A stretch of 9,118 bases of DNA, from the NCBI GenBank assembly GCA_036123135.1, contig JAZADZ010000120.1, positions 1 through 9,118 on the forward strand, in the 5' to 3' direction. Of this stretch, positions 1 to 7,078 are shown in pieces. Below the pieces are notes generated by a model. The model was not told where the DNA came from, did not search any database, and saw nothing but the letters and a program-made list of their open reading frames with translations. Within the stretch, counting starts at the first letter, position 1; the number at the start of each line of letters is the position of its first letter. Position numbers and translations under genes: made by a program. This stretch comes from GCA-2716065 sp036123135 (GTDB lineage: Bacteria > Bacteroidota > Bacteroidia > Flavobacteriales_D > Parvicellaceae).

Positions 1-894
1 AACATTGCTGACCGATATGTGTATCAACCTGATCAGCCGTCTTTTTCTTATTTAAAAACGGTGAGTGTAACAGATGAACAAAACGTTGAAATTGAATTTT
101 TCGAAGATAATGCCGTTGATTTAAGTGGATTTGAAATTTACAGATCTGATGACGATGGAATCAATTATCAATTTTTTGATGCAACCAGTGCTTCTCCTGT
201 TGTTTTTTTGGACACAGATGCTTCAACAAACCTTCAAAGCTACCACTATTATATTGATGTGATTGATAGCTGTGAACGAATAGCTGCAAGTTCCAATACA
301 GCAAGAACCATCTATTTATCTGGAAGCCCTAAATATGGTTTAACCAACTATCTTTACTGGAGCAGTTATGAAAATTGGGACGGTGGTGTGGACCGTTATG
401 AAATTTTTCGAAAGGTAAATGACGTTTATGATCCAAATCCTGTAGCCTCAATTACTGGCTCAAGCCTTTTTTTTGAAGATGATATATCCCCTTTTTTAGG
501 TTCAAATGCAGACGGGCAGTTTTGCTACAAAATAAAAGCAATTGAACAACCTAACTCTTTTGGATTTTCTGCAGAAAGTTATTCAAATGAATTTTGTATT
601 AATCAAGAACCTATAGTCTATGCGCCAAATTCGTTTACGCCAAATGGAGATTTAATAAACGACAACTGGATTCCAGTTGTCAACCTAATTGATATTGACA
701 ATTATACTGTAAGAGTGTACAACCGACTGAATCACTTAGTTTTTAAGACAAGTGACATAAATGAGTCTTGGGATGGAAGTTTTCTAAATAGCGATAAAGA
801 GGTTCCACAAGGGGTGTTTCTGTATTTTATTGAATTTAGGAATGGGAGGGGAGATTATCTAAGAAGACAAGGTCACATTAATTTGATTAGGTAG
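1..894 (+). CDS. Secreted multidomain protein with C-terminal type IX (type B) sorting domain, 5'-partial
   Basis: The frame is open from the first base, so the start lies outside the window; the GTG at 19 is not a convincing start. The visible 297 residues hold two Fn3-like beta-sandwich segments (about residues 15-105 and 106-200), each with a typical FEIYR or YEIFR strand. A C-terminal domain from about residue 203 to the end starts with YAPNSFTPNGD and continues with VRVYNRLNHLVF, WDGSF and the PQGVFLYFIEF strand. This is the gliding-motility-associated C-terminal domain (CHU_C / TIGR04131), which in Bacteroidota directs cargo through the type IX secretion system to the cell surface or medium. 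The function of the cargo itself cannot be read from this fragment. It converges with the next gene, with 4 bp between stop codons. No hairpin terminator is visible; only a T-rich tract inside the neighbour's end. Confidence 0.9.
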   Translation, partial: NIADRYVYQPDQPSFSYLKTVSVTDEQNVEIEFFEDNAVDLSGFEIYRSDDDGINYQFFDATSASPVVFLDTDASTNLQSYHYYIDVIDSCERIAASSNTARTIYLSGSPKYGLTNYLYWSSYENWDGGVDRYEIFRKVNDVYDPNPVASITGSSLFFEDDISPFLGSNADGQFCYKIKAIEQPNSFGFSAESYSNEFCINQEPIVYAPNSFTPNGDLINDNWIPVVNLIDIDNYTVRVYNRLNHLVFKTSDINESWDGSFLNSDKEVPQGVFLYFIEFRNGRGDYLRRQGHINLIR

Positions 895-898
895 AAGT

Positions 899-2161
899 TT
901 ATGTTTTTTGTTTCTTCTTTTTTGCTGCAGGAAATAAGATGTTATTCAAAATTAGTCTGTATCCAGGAGAATTAGGATAAAGGTTAAGATCTGTTGGTGG
1001 GTCATTTACAAAATGTTTGTAATCCTCAGGGTCGTGTCCTCCATAAAATGTCCATTGTCCCTTTCCCAGATTTCCATGTATGTACCTAGCAGTTCCGATT
1101 GCTTTGTTTTCTCCCATAATAATTACATCAGATTTTATTTGATTTTTTAAGAAAGAAGTAGTTTGCCCCATAAAACCTTTTATAATTCTGGTATGATTTT
1201 GACACAACATTGTTGGAACAATATCCCATTTGGCCGAGAACTCAAAAAGTGAAAACTTGTCCTGATTCTCTGGAATTTTATTGTGTTGAATTGTACCGTC
1301 AATAGTTGAAAATTCATATTCAAGTGGGTTTCGAACCAATTTAAAATTTTTGAAAGCAAACGTTTTATTGAAATCTAATCTTGATTGTGCTCCAGGTTCT
1401 GGCGGGTCTCCGTCAAACATGTAGTCACAAATATCAACTCCTTCAGCCGCCAGAGAAATATCGAAGGAATCTGTTCCGGAACACATTGTAAATAAGAACC
1501 CTCCTCCAAGTGTAAAATTTTTAATTTTTGTTGCAACACCAAGTTTCAATTGTGAAACTTTATCAAATCCTAGATTTTTTGCTCGAGCTTCAGATTCTCT
1601 TTGCTGTTCAATGTACCACGGAGCATTTCTATAATTTCTGTAAAATTTTCCATATTGACCAGTAAAATCTTCATGATGCAAGTGCAACCAATCGTATTTC
1701 ATTAATTGGTCACTGATTACCTCAGAATCATAAACTTTATCGTAGGGAATCTCCGCATAGGATAATACAAGCGTTACTGCATCGTCCCAAGGTTGCTTTC
1801 CATCAGGTGTATATACTGCAATTTTTGGTGCCTTTTGTAATTTGACAACTTGTTGGTTTACTTCGGGATCTGAAATTATTGTTTTAATTTGATTGGCTTG
1901 TACATCTGCAATAATAACATAAGAAACACCCCTAATTATGCATTCTTCTTCAATCGTTTTAAAGTAGTCGATTAAAAAACTCCCACCTCTGTAATTGAGA
2001 AGCCATTCAATTTCAATGTCATTTTGTAATACCCAATATGCAATTCCATAAGCTTTAAGGTGATTGTTTTGTTCACCATTGTCCATTGGAATTAAAATTT
2101 TCGAGGCAATCGAAAATTGAAAGATGAAAAGAAGAGTGGTTAGGGATATGAACTTATACAT
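899..2161 (-). CDS. Exported conserved Bacteroidota protein, commonly mislabelled asparagine synthetase B
   Basis: A 420-residue protein with an N-terminal signal peptide (hydrophobic residues 4-19, likely cleavage near SIAS|K). I recognise the family from flavobacterial genomes, where it is often called asparagine synthetase B, by the segments IPMDNGEQNNHLKAYGI (24-40), GKQPWDDAVTLVLSYAEIPY (121-140), HLHHEDFTGQYGKFY (160-174), GGGFLFTMCSGTDSFDI (219-235), FYGGHDPEDY (372-381) and the lysine-rich end. It lacks the N-terminal Cys2 glutaminase and the SGG(V/L)DS ATP-binding loop of true asparagine synthetase, and it is exported, so that name looks wrong. The beta-alpha-beta pattern around 112-168 and the glycine-rich elbow before Cys227 suggest a GATase1/ThuA-like fold; this is inference. 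It lies 43 bp downstream of dnaB on the same strand and may be co-transcribed. Substrate and reaction are unknown. Confidence 0.85.
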   Translation of the reverse strand: MYKFISLTTLLFIFQFSIASKILIPMDNGEQNNHLKAYGIAYWVLQNDIEIEWLLNYRGGSFLIDYFKTIEEECIIRGVSYVIIADVQANQIKTIISDPEVNQQVVKLQKAPKIAVYTPDGKQPWDDAVTLVLSYAEIPYDKVYDSEVISDQLMKYDWLHLHHEDFTGQYGKFYRNYRNAPWYIEQQRESEARAKNLGFDKVSQLKLGVATKIKNFTLGGGFLFTMCSGTDSFDISLAAEGVDICDYMFDGDPPEPGAQSRLDFNKTFAFKNFKLVRNPLEYEFSTIDGTIQHNKIPENQDKFSLFEFSAKWDIVPTMLCQNHTRIIKGFMGQTTSFLKNQIKSDVIIMGENKAIGTARYIHGNLGKGQWTFYGGHDPEDYKHFVNDPPTDLNLYPNSPGYRLILNNILFPAAKKKKQKT

Positions 2162-2204
2162 AAAAGAGAAGTATCAATAATGATGCTAAAGATACAACTA
2201 AGTA

Positions 2205-3755
2205 CTAACTTTCAAATGGTCCATCGTCATCAGAGTCGATATCGTCGTCATTCATTTTTGACTGAACCGTATAAGTTCCGCCCATGGGTTGACTAAAATC
2301 TTTGTTTGGAGATAGGCTATCAGGAAGATATTCATCAAAATTATCCATATTGGCAAACTTTGCATATTTACCAATGAATCGCAATCGGACATCTTTTAGC
2401 GAACCGTTTCTGTGTTTAGCTACAATGATTTCTCCTTGGCTGTTGCATGGAGTTCCATCTGCCCATTCAGTTAAACCATAGTATTCAGGTCGATATATAA
2501 AACAAACAATATCGGCATCTTGTTCAATTGCACCGGAGTCTCTAAGGTCAGAAAGCATTGGTCTTTTGTCTCCACCTCTAGTTTCCACATTTCTACTTAG
2601 CTGTGAGAGCGCAATGATTGGGATATCTAATTCTTTTGCAATTTCTTTAATAGATCTTGAAATGGTACTTATTTCTTGCTCTCTATTTCCACCTTTTCCA
2701 CCAGATGACATTAATTGTAAGTAGTCGATAACAACCAATTTGATGTCGTGCTGTTGTTTTAGTCTTCTGCATTTTGCTCTGAGTTCAAATATGGATAGGG
2801 CAGGAGTATCATCAATAAACAAAGGAGCATCAGAAAGTTTTTTAGTTCTATGAAAAAACTGATCAAACTCATTTTTAGTAAACTTTCCTCTTCTTATGTC
2901 TTCAGCTGGTATTTCAGCTTCTCCTGAAATTAGTCGATTCACTAGTTGAACCGAACTCATCTCTAATGAAAAAATTGCAACTGGATGATTGTAATCAACT
3001 GCGACATTTCTAGCCATTGAAATTACAAAAGCAGTTTTTCCCATTCCAGGTCGAGCAGCTACAACAATCATGTCAGATCTTTGCCAACCTGATGTTACTC
3101 GATCTAAATCTTTAAATCCTGTCGCAACACCATTAATTCCGTCTTCTTTGCTCATTGCAACTTCTATTTCGTCTTTGGCTTGCAAAATGAGATCGGTCAT
3201 ATTTTGATAATCTTTTCTTATGTTGCCTTCTGCTACAGCAAATAATTCGCTCTCGGCCTCATCGAGGAGATTAAAAACATCCGTAGTTTCATCATAAGCA
3301 TTTTGAATTACTTTTCCTGAAATTCGAATTAGTTCTCTCAAAATGAATTTTTGAACTATTATTCTTGCATGTGTTTCAGCATGAGCAGCTGATGCTACTC
3401 TATTGGTAAGTTGAGATATGTAATAAGGACCTCCACAAGCTTCCAAATGTCCATTTTGTCTTAATCGTTGGCTAACAGTTAGTATGTCAATACTTTCAGA
3501 TTCAGAAAAAAGTTCTTGAATTGCTTCATAGATTTTTTTGTGGGCATCTTTGTAGAATATGTCGGGTCTATTAATTATGTCTATAACATCATTTAATGGT
3601 CCTTTTTCAAGCATCAAAGCACCCAAAACTGCTTCTTCGAGATCAACAGATTGTGGAGGAAGTTTTCCAGAACCTAAAAAATTAGATTCAATTGGTTTGC
3701 TAATTTTTCGAATTGCTTCCTTTGTTGGATTAAATTTTTCTAGTGATTTAGACAT
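2205..3755 (-). CDS. dnaB: Replicative DNA helicase DnaB
   Basis: The hexameric helicase that unwinds DNA ahead of the replication fork and recruits primase. The 516 residues show the full family layout. The N-terminal helical domain (about 34-135) begins PPQSVDLEEAVLGALML. A linker follows, then the RecA-like motor domain from about 207. Walker A is ARPGMGKT (234-241), the catalytic glutamate lies in FSLEMS (E265), Walker B is VVIDYLQLM (341-349), the DNA-binding/sensor segment is SQLSRNVETR (384-393), SDLRDSGAIEQDAD spans 402-415, and the arginine-finger region is KHRNG (447-451). There is no intein. The last 16 residues are very acidic and end DDDGPFES, resembling the SSB C-terminal tip (see findings). 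The start fits family length and is the only in-frame ATG ahead of the conserved region. It is divergent from the lipoprotein gene and followed 43 bp later by the exported protein. Confidence 0.98.
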   Translation of the reverse strand: MSKSLEKFNPTKEAIRKISKPIESNFLGSGKLPPQSVDLEEAVLGALMLEKGPLNDVIDIINRPDIFYKDAHKKIYEAIQELFSESESIDILTVSQRLRQNGHLEACGGPYYISQLTNRVASAAHAETHARIIVQKFILRELIRISGKVIQNAYDETTDVFNLLDEAESELFAVAEGNIRKDYQNMTDLILQAKDEIEVAMSKEDGINGVATGFKDLDRVTSGWQRSDMIVVAARPGMGKTAFVISMARNVAVDYNHPVAIFSLEMSSVQLVNRLISGEAEIPAEDIRRGKFTKNEFDQFFHRTKKLSDAPLFIDDTPALSIFELRAKCRRLKQQHDIKLVVIDYLQLMSSGGKGGNREQEISTISRSIKEIAKELDIPIIALSQLSRNVETRGGDKRPMLSDLRDSGAIEQDADIVCFIYRPEYYGLTEWADGTPCNSQGEIIVAKHRNGSLKDVRLRFIGKYAKFANMDNFDEYLPDSLSPNKDFSQPMGGTYTVQSKMNDDDIDSDDDGPFES

Positions 3756-3759
3756 ACTT

Positions 3760-3767
3760 CAAAAATA
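3760..3767 (-). promoter_or_regulatory. Candidate -7 element for dnaB
   Basis: On the minus strand this reads TATTTTTG, a full match to the Bacteroidota -7 consensus TAnnTTTG. It ends only 4 bases before the dnaB ATG, so transcription would start at or almost at the start codon. No TTG-type -33 element sits 17-20 bases upstream, which lowers confidence. The rest of the 95-bp divergent region holds only a weak candidate for the lipoprotein gene: TTTG at 3795-3798 with TATTTATT at 3819-3826. Confidence 0.3.
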
Positions 3768-3850
3768 CATTTAATGATAGGAATGATATTGTCTTTTGGT
3801 TGAAAAAGTTATCAAGTCTATTTATTAACAAATGTTAGTAATTTTAGTTT

Positions 3851-5119
3851 ATGAAAATTAAATTGTTGTGGTCTTGTTTCATTTTTTTACTGTTTTTTTC
3901 CTGTAAAAAAGAAGATTCGTTACCGCCTGAACTTTCCGTTTCTGCTCCTCTTTCAATGTCGTCTTTTGATGTGTTGGATAATATCTTGGTTTCTGGTTCA
4001 GCATCCGATGAAAGCTCAATTGAATGGGTAGAGATAAAGCTATTGAATGGTAATTTAGGTTCGGCTTCAGCCCCAATTGTATTGACAACAAATGAGTTAA
4101 ATTTTGAGTTTAGTGCTTCTCTTTTCGTAGATGATATTCACCTTTCCTCTGGGAATTATTTCATTAAAGTTTCCGTTTATGACGGGAAAAATACAACTTC
4201 AAATTTTGTTGAAATTTCACTCTCTGCAGTTCCTCTAGTTCTAAAAAATACTTTTATTGTAAGTGCTTCTTCAAATAGTTTTAATTTGTATGAGGTTTCA
4301 GGAAATTCGACCATTTTGAAAGAAAGTTTCAATGGAGTTTTTGAGTCAGGAGCTTCCAATTCTTATCATCAATATTTATTTTTTGGCTCTTCACTTAGTG
4401 GATATGGTTATGTTCCCGACTTTAGTTATATCCCATGGGAAATCCCAGTAAATTTTTCATTTTATAATTATTTTAACAGAACTATTTATTCTGATGAGAA
4501 TCACTTACATTTTATATCCCATGGTAGTGGTGAAGTGAAAGCTTACGATAGGAACGGAAATGGTGTTTATGCATTATTTTTAAATGCTGGTGAATATCCA
4601 GAGGATTTATTGGTATTTAATCAAAAAGTTTTTCTTGAAGTTTTCAAAAGTTCATTCGAAAGAGAACTTGTTGTATACTTTAAAAACTCTGGTTTGGAAA
4701 TTTGCAGGTTGTCAATAGACAAAGACATCGCGGCGATTCTTCCAAAATCAAGTCAAGAACTGTATGTATTAACAGAATCTAATGGTAATTGTGAATTGTT
4801 TATTTACAGTATACTTAATAACAGTTTCGGACTTCCAAGAGCACTTCCGTTGGGACAAATTCATGATGTTGTAGCAATCAATGACAATGAAATTATTATT
4901 GCACATCAATCAGGACTTTTAAGGTACACATACAACAATAATAGCTTGGTTCCTATCGTTTCGCAGCAGTTTAATAAAGTGAAGTACGATTTTTTAAATA
5001 ACCTTGTACTTGCTAGTAAAGATAATGAATTGAGTTACTACAGTAATCTTGGAAATTTAGTAGGAGTTGTAACAAGTGCAGAAGACATTGCAGATTTTTA
5101 TTTGTATTACAACAAATAA
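3851..5119 (+). CDS. Putative lipoprotein with Ig-like domain and beta-propeller-like region, unrecognised
   Basis: A 422-residue protein I do not recognise. It begins with a lipoprotein signal: MKIKLLWSCF, a hydrophobic core, then FFSC with Cys18 as the likely lipidated residue, followed by KKED, a common start for Bacteroidota lipoproteins. Residues about 26-125 form an Ig-like beta-sandwich (PPELSVSAP at its start, SGNYFIKVSVYDGKNTTSNF at its end), like the Ig domains that precede other modules in surface lipoproteins. Residues about 130-422 are beta-rich with repeated short strands and turns (for example FIVSASSNSFNLYEV, HDVVAINDNEIIIAHQSGLL), which suggests a propeller of irregular blades; this is inferred from pattern only. 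No catalytic motif is visible. It is divergent from dnaB and converges on accA with a 3-bp gap. It probably resides in the outer membrane. Confidence 0.85.
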   Translation: MKIKLLWSCFIFLLFFSCKKEDSLPPELSVSAPLSMSSFDVLDNILVSGSASDESSIEWVEIKLLNGNLGSASAPIVLTTNELNFEFSASLFVDDIHLSSGNYFIKVSVYDGKNTTSNFVEISLSAVPLVLKNTFIVSASSNSFNLYEVSGNSTILKESFNGVFESGASNSYHQYLFFGSSLSGYGYVPDFSYIPWEIPVNFSFYNYFNRTIYSDENHLHFISHGSGEVKAYDRNGNGVYALFLNAGEYPEDLLVFNQKVFLEVFKSSFERELVVYFKNSGLEICRLSIDKDIAAILPKSSQELYVLTESNGNCELFIYSILNNSFGLPRALPLGQIHDVVAINDNEIIIAHQSGLLRYTYNNNSLVPIVSQQFNKVKYDFLNNLVLASKDNELSYYSNLGNLVGVVTSAEDIADFYLYYNK

Positions 5120-5130
5120 AATTTATTTGT
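5112..5130. repeat. AT-rich inverted repeat spanning two convergent stop codons
   Basis: ACAAATAAA (5112-5120) and TTTATTTGT (5122-5130) are perfect 9-bp arms around one central base. The repeat covers the TAA of the lipoprotein gene (5117-5119) and the TAA of accA (5123-5125, read as tta), so both genes end in the same ACAAATAA. With almost no GC and no loop it would be a weak RNA hairpin. It may help end transcription from both sides, or simply reflect two similar Lys-stop endings meeting. Confidence 0.55.
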
Positions 5131-6076
5131 ATACTCCCATTTTACAGAACTTTTCAATTCTGTTGTCAACTCGTTGTTGAGGAGTTTGTTCATTGAGTTT
5201 AGAAATATGACGTTTGATTTCAGTTTTTAACTTTTTGTACATTTTTTCGGGCTCTGCATGAGCTCCACCAAGTGGCTCTTTAATTATGCCATCAATCAAT
5301 TTGTTTTTAAGCATATCTTTTCCTGTAAGCTTTAGTGCCTCAGCAGCAATTTCTTTGTAATCCCAGCTCCTCCAAAGAATTGAAGAGCACGATTCAGGGG
5401 AAATTACGGAATACCAAGTATTTTCAAGCATCAGTACCTTATCTCCAATTCCAATTCCCAACGCACCGCCAGAAGCCCCTTCACCAATTACAATACACAG
5501 AACAGGTACCTTTAAAATCATCATTTCATATAAGTTTCTTGCAATTGCTTCACCCTGACCTCTTTCTTCTGCTTCTAGTCCAGGGTATGCACCTGGGGTA
5601 TCGATTAAACATACAATAGGCTTATTGAACTTTTCTGCAAGTTTCATAAGTCGCAGCGCCTTTCGATATCCTTCGGGATTTGCCATTCCAAAGTTTCTGA
5701 AGTTCCGTTGTTTAGTATTTCTTCCTTTTTGTTGTCCTATAAACATGAATGTTTTACCATCTATAGATCCAAAGCCACCAATCATAGCTTTATCGTCTTT
5801 AACATTCCTATCTCCATGTAACTCTAAAAAATTACCATTTGTCATCGCTTTTATATAATCTAAAGTATATGGTCTTTCAGGATGCCTGCTTAGTTGAACC
5901 CTTTGCCAAGGAGTTAAGTTGTTGTAGATTTCTTTTGTAGTGTATTCCAACTTTTCGTTTAATTCCTTTAACGTCGGTGAAATATCAACTTTACCTTTTG
6001 CACCAACCTCATTAGTTTTATCAATAGTATTATTAATTTCCTCAATTGGTTTTTCAAAATCAAGATAGGTTCTCAT
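5123..6076 (-). CDS. accA: Acetyl-CoA carboxylase carboxyltransferase subunit alpha
   Basis: Cytoplasmic subunit that, with AccD, transfers the carboxyl group from carboxybiotin to acetyl-CoA to make malonyl-CoA for fatty-acid synthesis. The 317 residues match the usual AccA length. A helical N-terminus contains LNEKLEYTTKEIYNNLTPWQ (39-58). It is followed by HPERPYTLDYI (65-75), FLELHGDR (83-90), IGQQKGRNTKQRNFRNFGM (113-131), the crotonase-type segment IDTPGAYPGLEAEERGQGEA (158-177), and the oxyanion-hole region GEGASGGALGIG (198-209). The SPESCSSILWR segment (226-236) is also typical. No zinc-binding AccD domain is fused, and accD is not in the window. It converges on the lipoprotein gene and diverges from the TetR-type regulator. 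A weak -7-like box, TAATTTCG on the minus strand (6099-6106), lies 22 bases before the ATG. Confidence 0.98.
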   Translation of the reverse strand: MRTYLDFEKPIEEINNTIDKTNEVGAKGKVDISPTLKELNEKLEYTTKEIYNNLTPWQRVQLSRHPERPYTLDYIKAMTNGNFLELHGDRNVKDDKAMIGGFGSIDGKTFMFIGQQKGRNTKQRNFRNFGMANPEGYRKALRLMKLAEKFNKPIVCLIDTPGAYPGLEAEERGQGEAIARNLYEMMILKVPVLCIVIGEGASGGALGIGIGDKVLMLENTWYSVISPESCSSILWRSWDYKEIAAEALKLTGKDMLKNKLIDGIIKEPLGGAHAEPEKMYKKLKTEIKRHISKLNEQTPQQRVDNRIEKFCKMGVYK

Positions 6077-6123
6077 AGGTTTATCTTATTTGGATGAACG
6101 AAATTACGAATTAAAGTCAAAAG

Positions 6124-6144
6124 TTGTGATTTGGTGTTTGTGAT
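6124..6144 (+). repeat. Short direct repeat in the accA/TetR divergent region
   Basis: TTGTGAT occurs at 6124-6130 and again at 6138-6144, a 14-bp period, within the 111-bp region shared by the divergent accA and TetR-type genes. A regulator site would be expected here, but TetR-family operators are usually palindromes and this repeat is direct, so a regulatory role is only a possibility. Confidence 0.25.
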
Positions 6145-6175
6145 ATTTCATTCATTTCTATTGCTTATTGTTTAT

Positions 6176-6183
6176 TAACTTTG
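6176..6183 (+). promoter_or_regulatory. Candidate -7 element for the TetR-type gene
   Basis: TAACTTTG matches the Bacteroidota consensus TAnnTTTG in full. It ends 4 bases before the ATG at 6188, implying a leaderless or nearly leaderless transcript. A TTG at the usual distance upstream is not present, so the call rests on the -7 match alone. Confidence 0.35.
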
Positions 6184-6187
6184 AATA

Positions 6188-6802
6188 ATGGGTAGAAAAT
6201 CAGTTTTAAAAAAAAGATATTCTGACAAGGAAATAAAACAAAAGTATGTCATTAAACTACTGGTTTATTTCCAAGAGAACGGAATCCAACGTTTTTCTAT
6301 GTCGAAGCTGGCAAGTGATTTTAGAATAAGTAAAACCACATTATACAATCACTTTGATTCTAAAAAAGAAATGATTGAATTGGCTCTGGATTATAAACTA
6401 GAAATGATTGGAGAGTACCAGAGCGTTCTTGAGAATATTACGCTTTCGTACACTGAAAGATATAGAAAGGCAATGCTTTTTTTCTGCGTTCAGACCTATG
6501 ATATAAGCAGTATCTTACTTTTCGAAATAAAACAGTATTACCCTAATCTATGGTTAAAAGTGATTGCTTTTCAGAAAAAGGTCTTCAAAAATTTACAAAG
6601 TTATTATCAAATAGGCATTGACATTCAAATTTTTACAGCAAAAGCAAATCCAGTTTTACTGAGTTTAAATGATCAGCTATTTTTTGAATATTTATCTAAT
6701 CAAAATGCCAATGAAAAAAAGCAATTGGATGTAATCGAAATTTTTACTCATCATTGTTTGATGAGGTTTAATGGAATCCTTTCAACAAAAGCCAACAATT
6801 AG
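6188..6802 (+). CDS. TetR/AcrR-family transcriptional regulator
   Basis: A 204-residue DNA-binding repressor-type protein of normal TetR length. The N-terminal helix-turn-helix is clear: a first helix KQKYVIKLLVYFQENG (17-32), then FSMSKLASDFRISKTTLYNH (36-55) followed by FDSKKEMIELAL (56-67), the classic pattern of helices 2 to 4. Residues about 70-195 form a helical ligand-binding and dimerisation domain rich in aromatic residues (LFFCVQTYDISSILLFEIKQ), as is usual for the variable half of the family, so the ligand cannot be predicted. The start at 6188 leaves about 16 residues before helix 1, which is acceptable. It is divergent from accA, and regulation of itself or of accA from the 111-bp shared region is possible but unproven. 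No strong terminator follows. Confidence 0.93.
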   Translation: MGRKSVLKKRYSDKEIKQKYVIKLLVYFQENGIQRFSMSKLASDFRISKTTLYNHFDSKKEMIELALDYKLEMIGEYQSVLENITLSYTERYRKAMLFFCVQTYDISSILLFEIKQYYPNLWLKVIAFQKKVFKNLQSYYQIGIDIQIFTAKANPVLLSLNDQLFFEYLSNQNANEKKQLDVIEIFTHHCLMRFNGILSTKANN

Positions 6803-6836
6803 ATGCTTTAAAAAAAGAACTTTTAAATGGATAAGT

Positions 6837-6866
6837 TTTGTGATTATTAAAAAAGCATTATTTTTG
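6837..6866 (+). promoter_or_regulatory. rpmH promoter of the Bacteroidota type
   Basis: A -33 element TTTG (6837-6840), an 18-base spacer and a -7 element TATTTTTG (6859-6866) match both halves of the Bacteroidota sigma-ABfr consensus (TTTG, then TAnnTTTG). Transcription would start near 6870-6874, giving a leader of about 30 bases before the rpmH ATG. The leader is A-rich just before the start (GAAAAAAACTATCAACG) with no Shine-Dalgarno sequence, as is common in this phylum. It is the best promoter match in the window, fitting a highly expressed ribosomal gene. Confidence 0.7.
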
Positions 6867-6901
6867 CCAACCTATTTTAAGTTAGAAAAAAACTATCAAC
6901 G

Positions 6902-7063
6902 ATGAGCAAAAGAACATTTCAGCCTTCCAATAGAAAACGAAAAAATAAGCACGGTTTTCGTTCTAGAATGGCTACTAAAAATGGTAGAAAAGTGTTGAAT
7001 GCGCGTAGAAGAAAAGGAAGGAAAAAACTTTCCGTTTCTGATGAAGCTCGTCCGAAGAGATAA
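6902..7063 (+). CDS. rpmH: 50S ribosomal protein L34
   Basis: A 53-residue, very basic protein beginning MSKRTFQPSNRKRKNKHGFR, then SRMATKNGRKVLNARRRKGR and KKLSVSDEARPKR. The KRTFQPS start, the NKHGFRxRM core and the GRKxLxxRRxKGRxxL stretch are diagnostic for L34, a small protein of the large ribosomal subunit that binds 23S rRNA. The extra residues at the C-terminus are usual for this phylum. In many bacteria rpmH is followed directly by rnpA; here it stands alone, with its own promoter upstream and a strong terminator 16 bases after its stop codon, facing a convergent gene. Confidence 0.98.
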   Translation: MSKRTFQPSNRKRKNKHGFRSRMATKNGRKVLNARRRKGRKKLSVSDEARPKR

Positions 7064-7078
7064 ACAAATTATTCATTT

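Noticed and set aside
895..930. T-rich stretch after the first gene as a terminator
   Set aside because: The T-runs are the reverse complement of the lysine codons at the neighbour's end, and no hairpin precedes them.
2162..2204. GTATC/GATAC inverted repeat between dnaB and the exported protein gene
   Set aside because: Arms of only 5 bp around a 15-base loop with no T-run; expected by chance and not enough for a terminator or riboswitch.
3559..3774. Plus-strand open frame opposite the dnaB start
   Set aside because: It is fully antisense to the conserved N-terminal domain of DnaB and the dnaB promoter area, and its product has no recognisable feature.
3879..4359. Minus-strand open frames opposite the lipoprotein gene
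   Set aside because: Antisense to a gene with a clear lipoprotein signal and Ig-like domain; no start-region signal or domain of their own.
5335..5858. Two plus-strand open frames inside accA
   Set aside because: They are antisense to the most conserved part of AccA; the products are low-complexity shadows.
6804..6858. Possible terminator or structured leader between the TetR-type gene and rpmH
   Set aside because: TTTAAAA/TTTTAAA arms (6807-6813, 6821-6827) are pure A/T, and the ATGCTTT/AAAGCAT arms are about 40 bases apart; neither makes a stable hairpin and both overlap the rpmH promoter.
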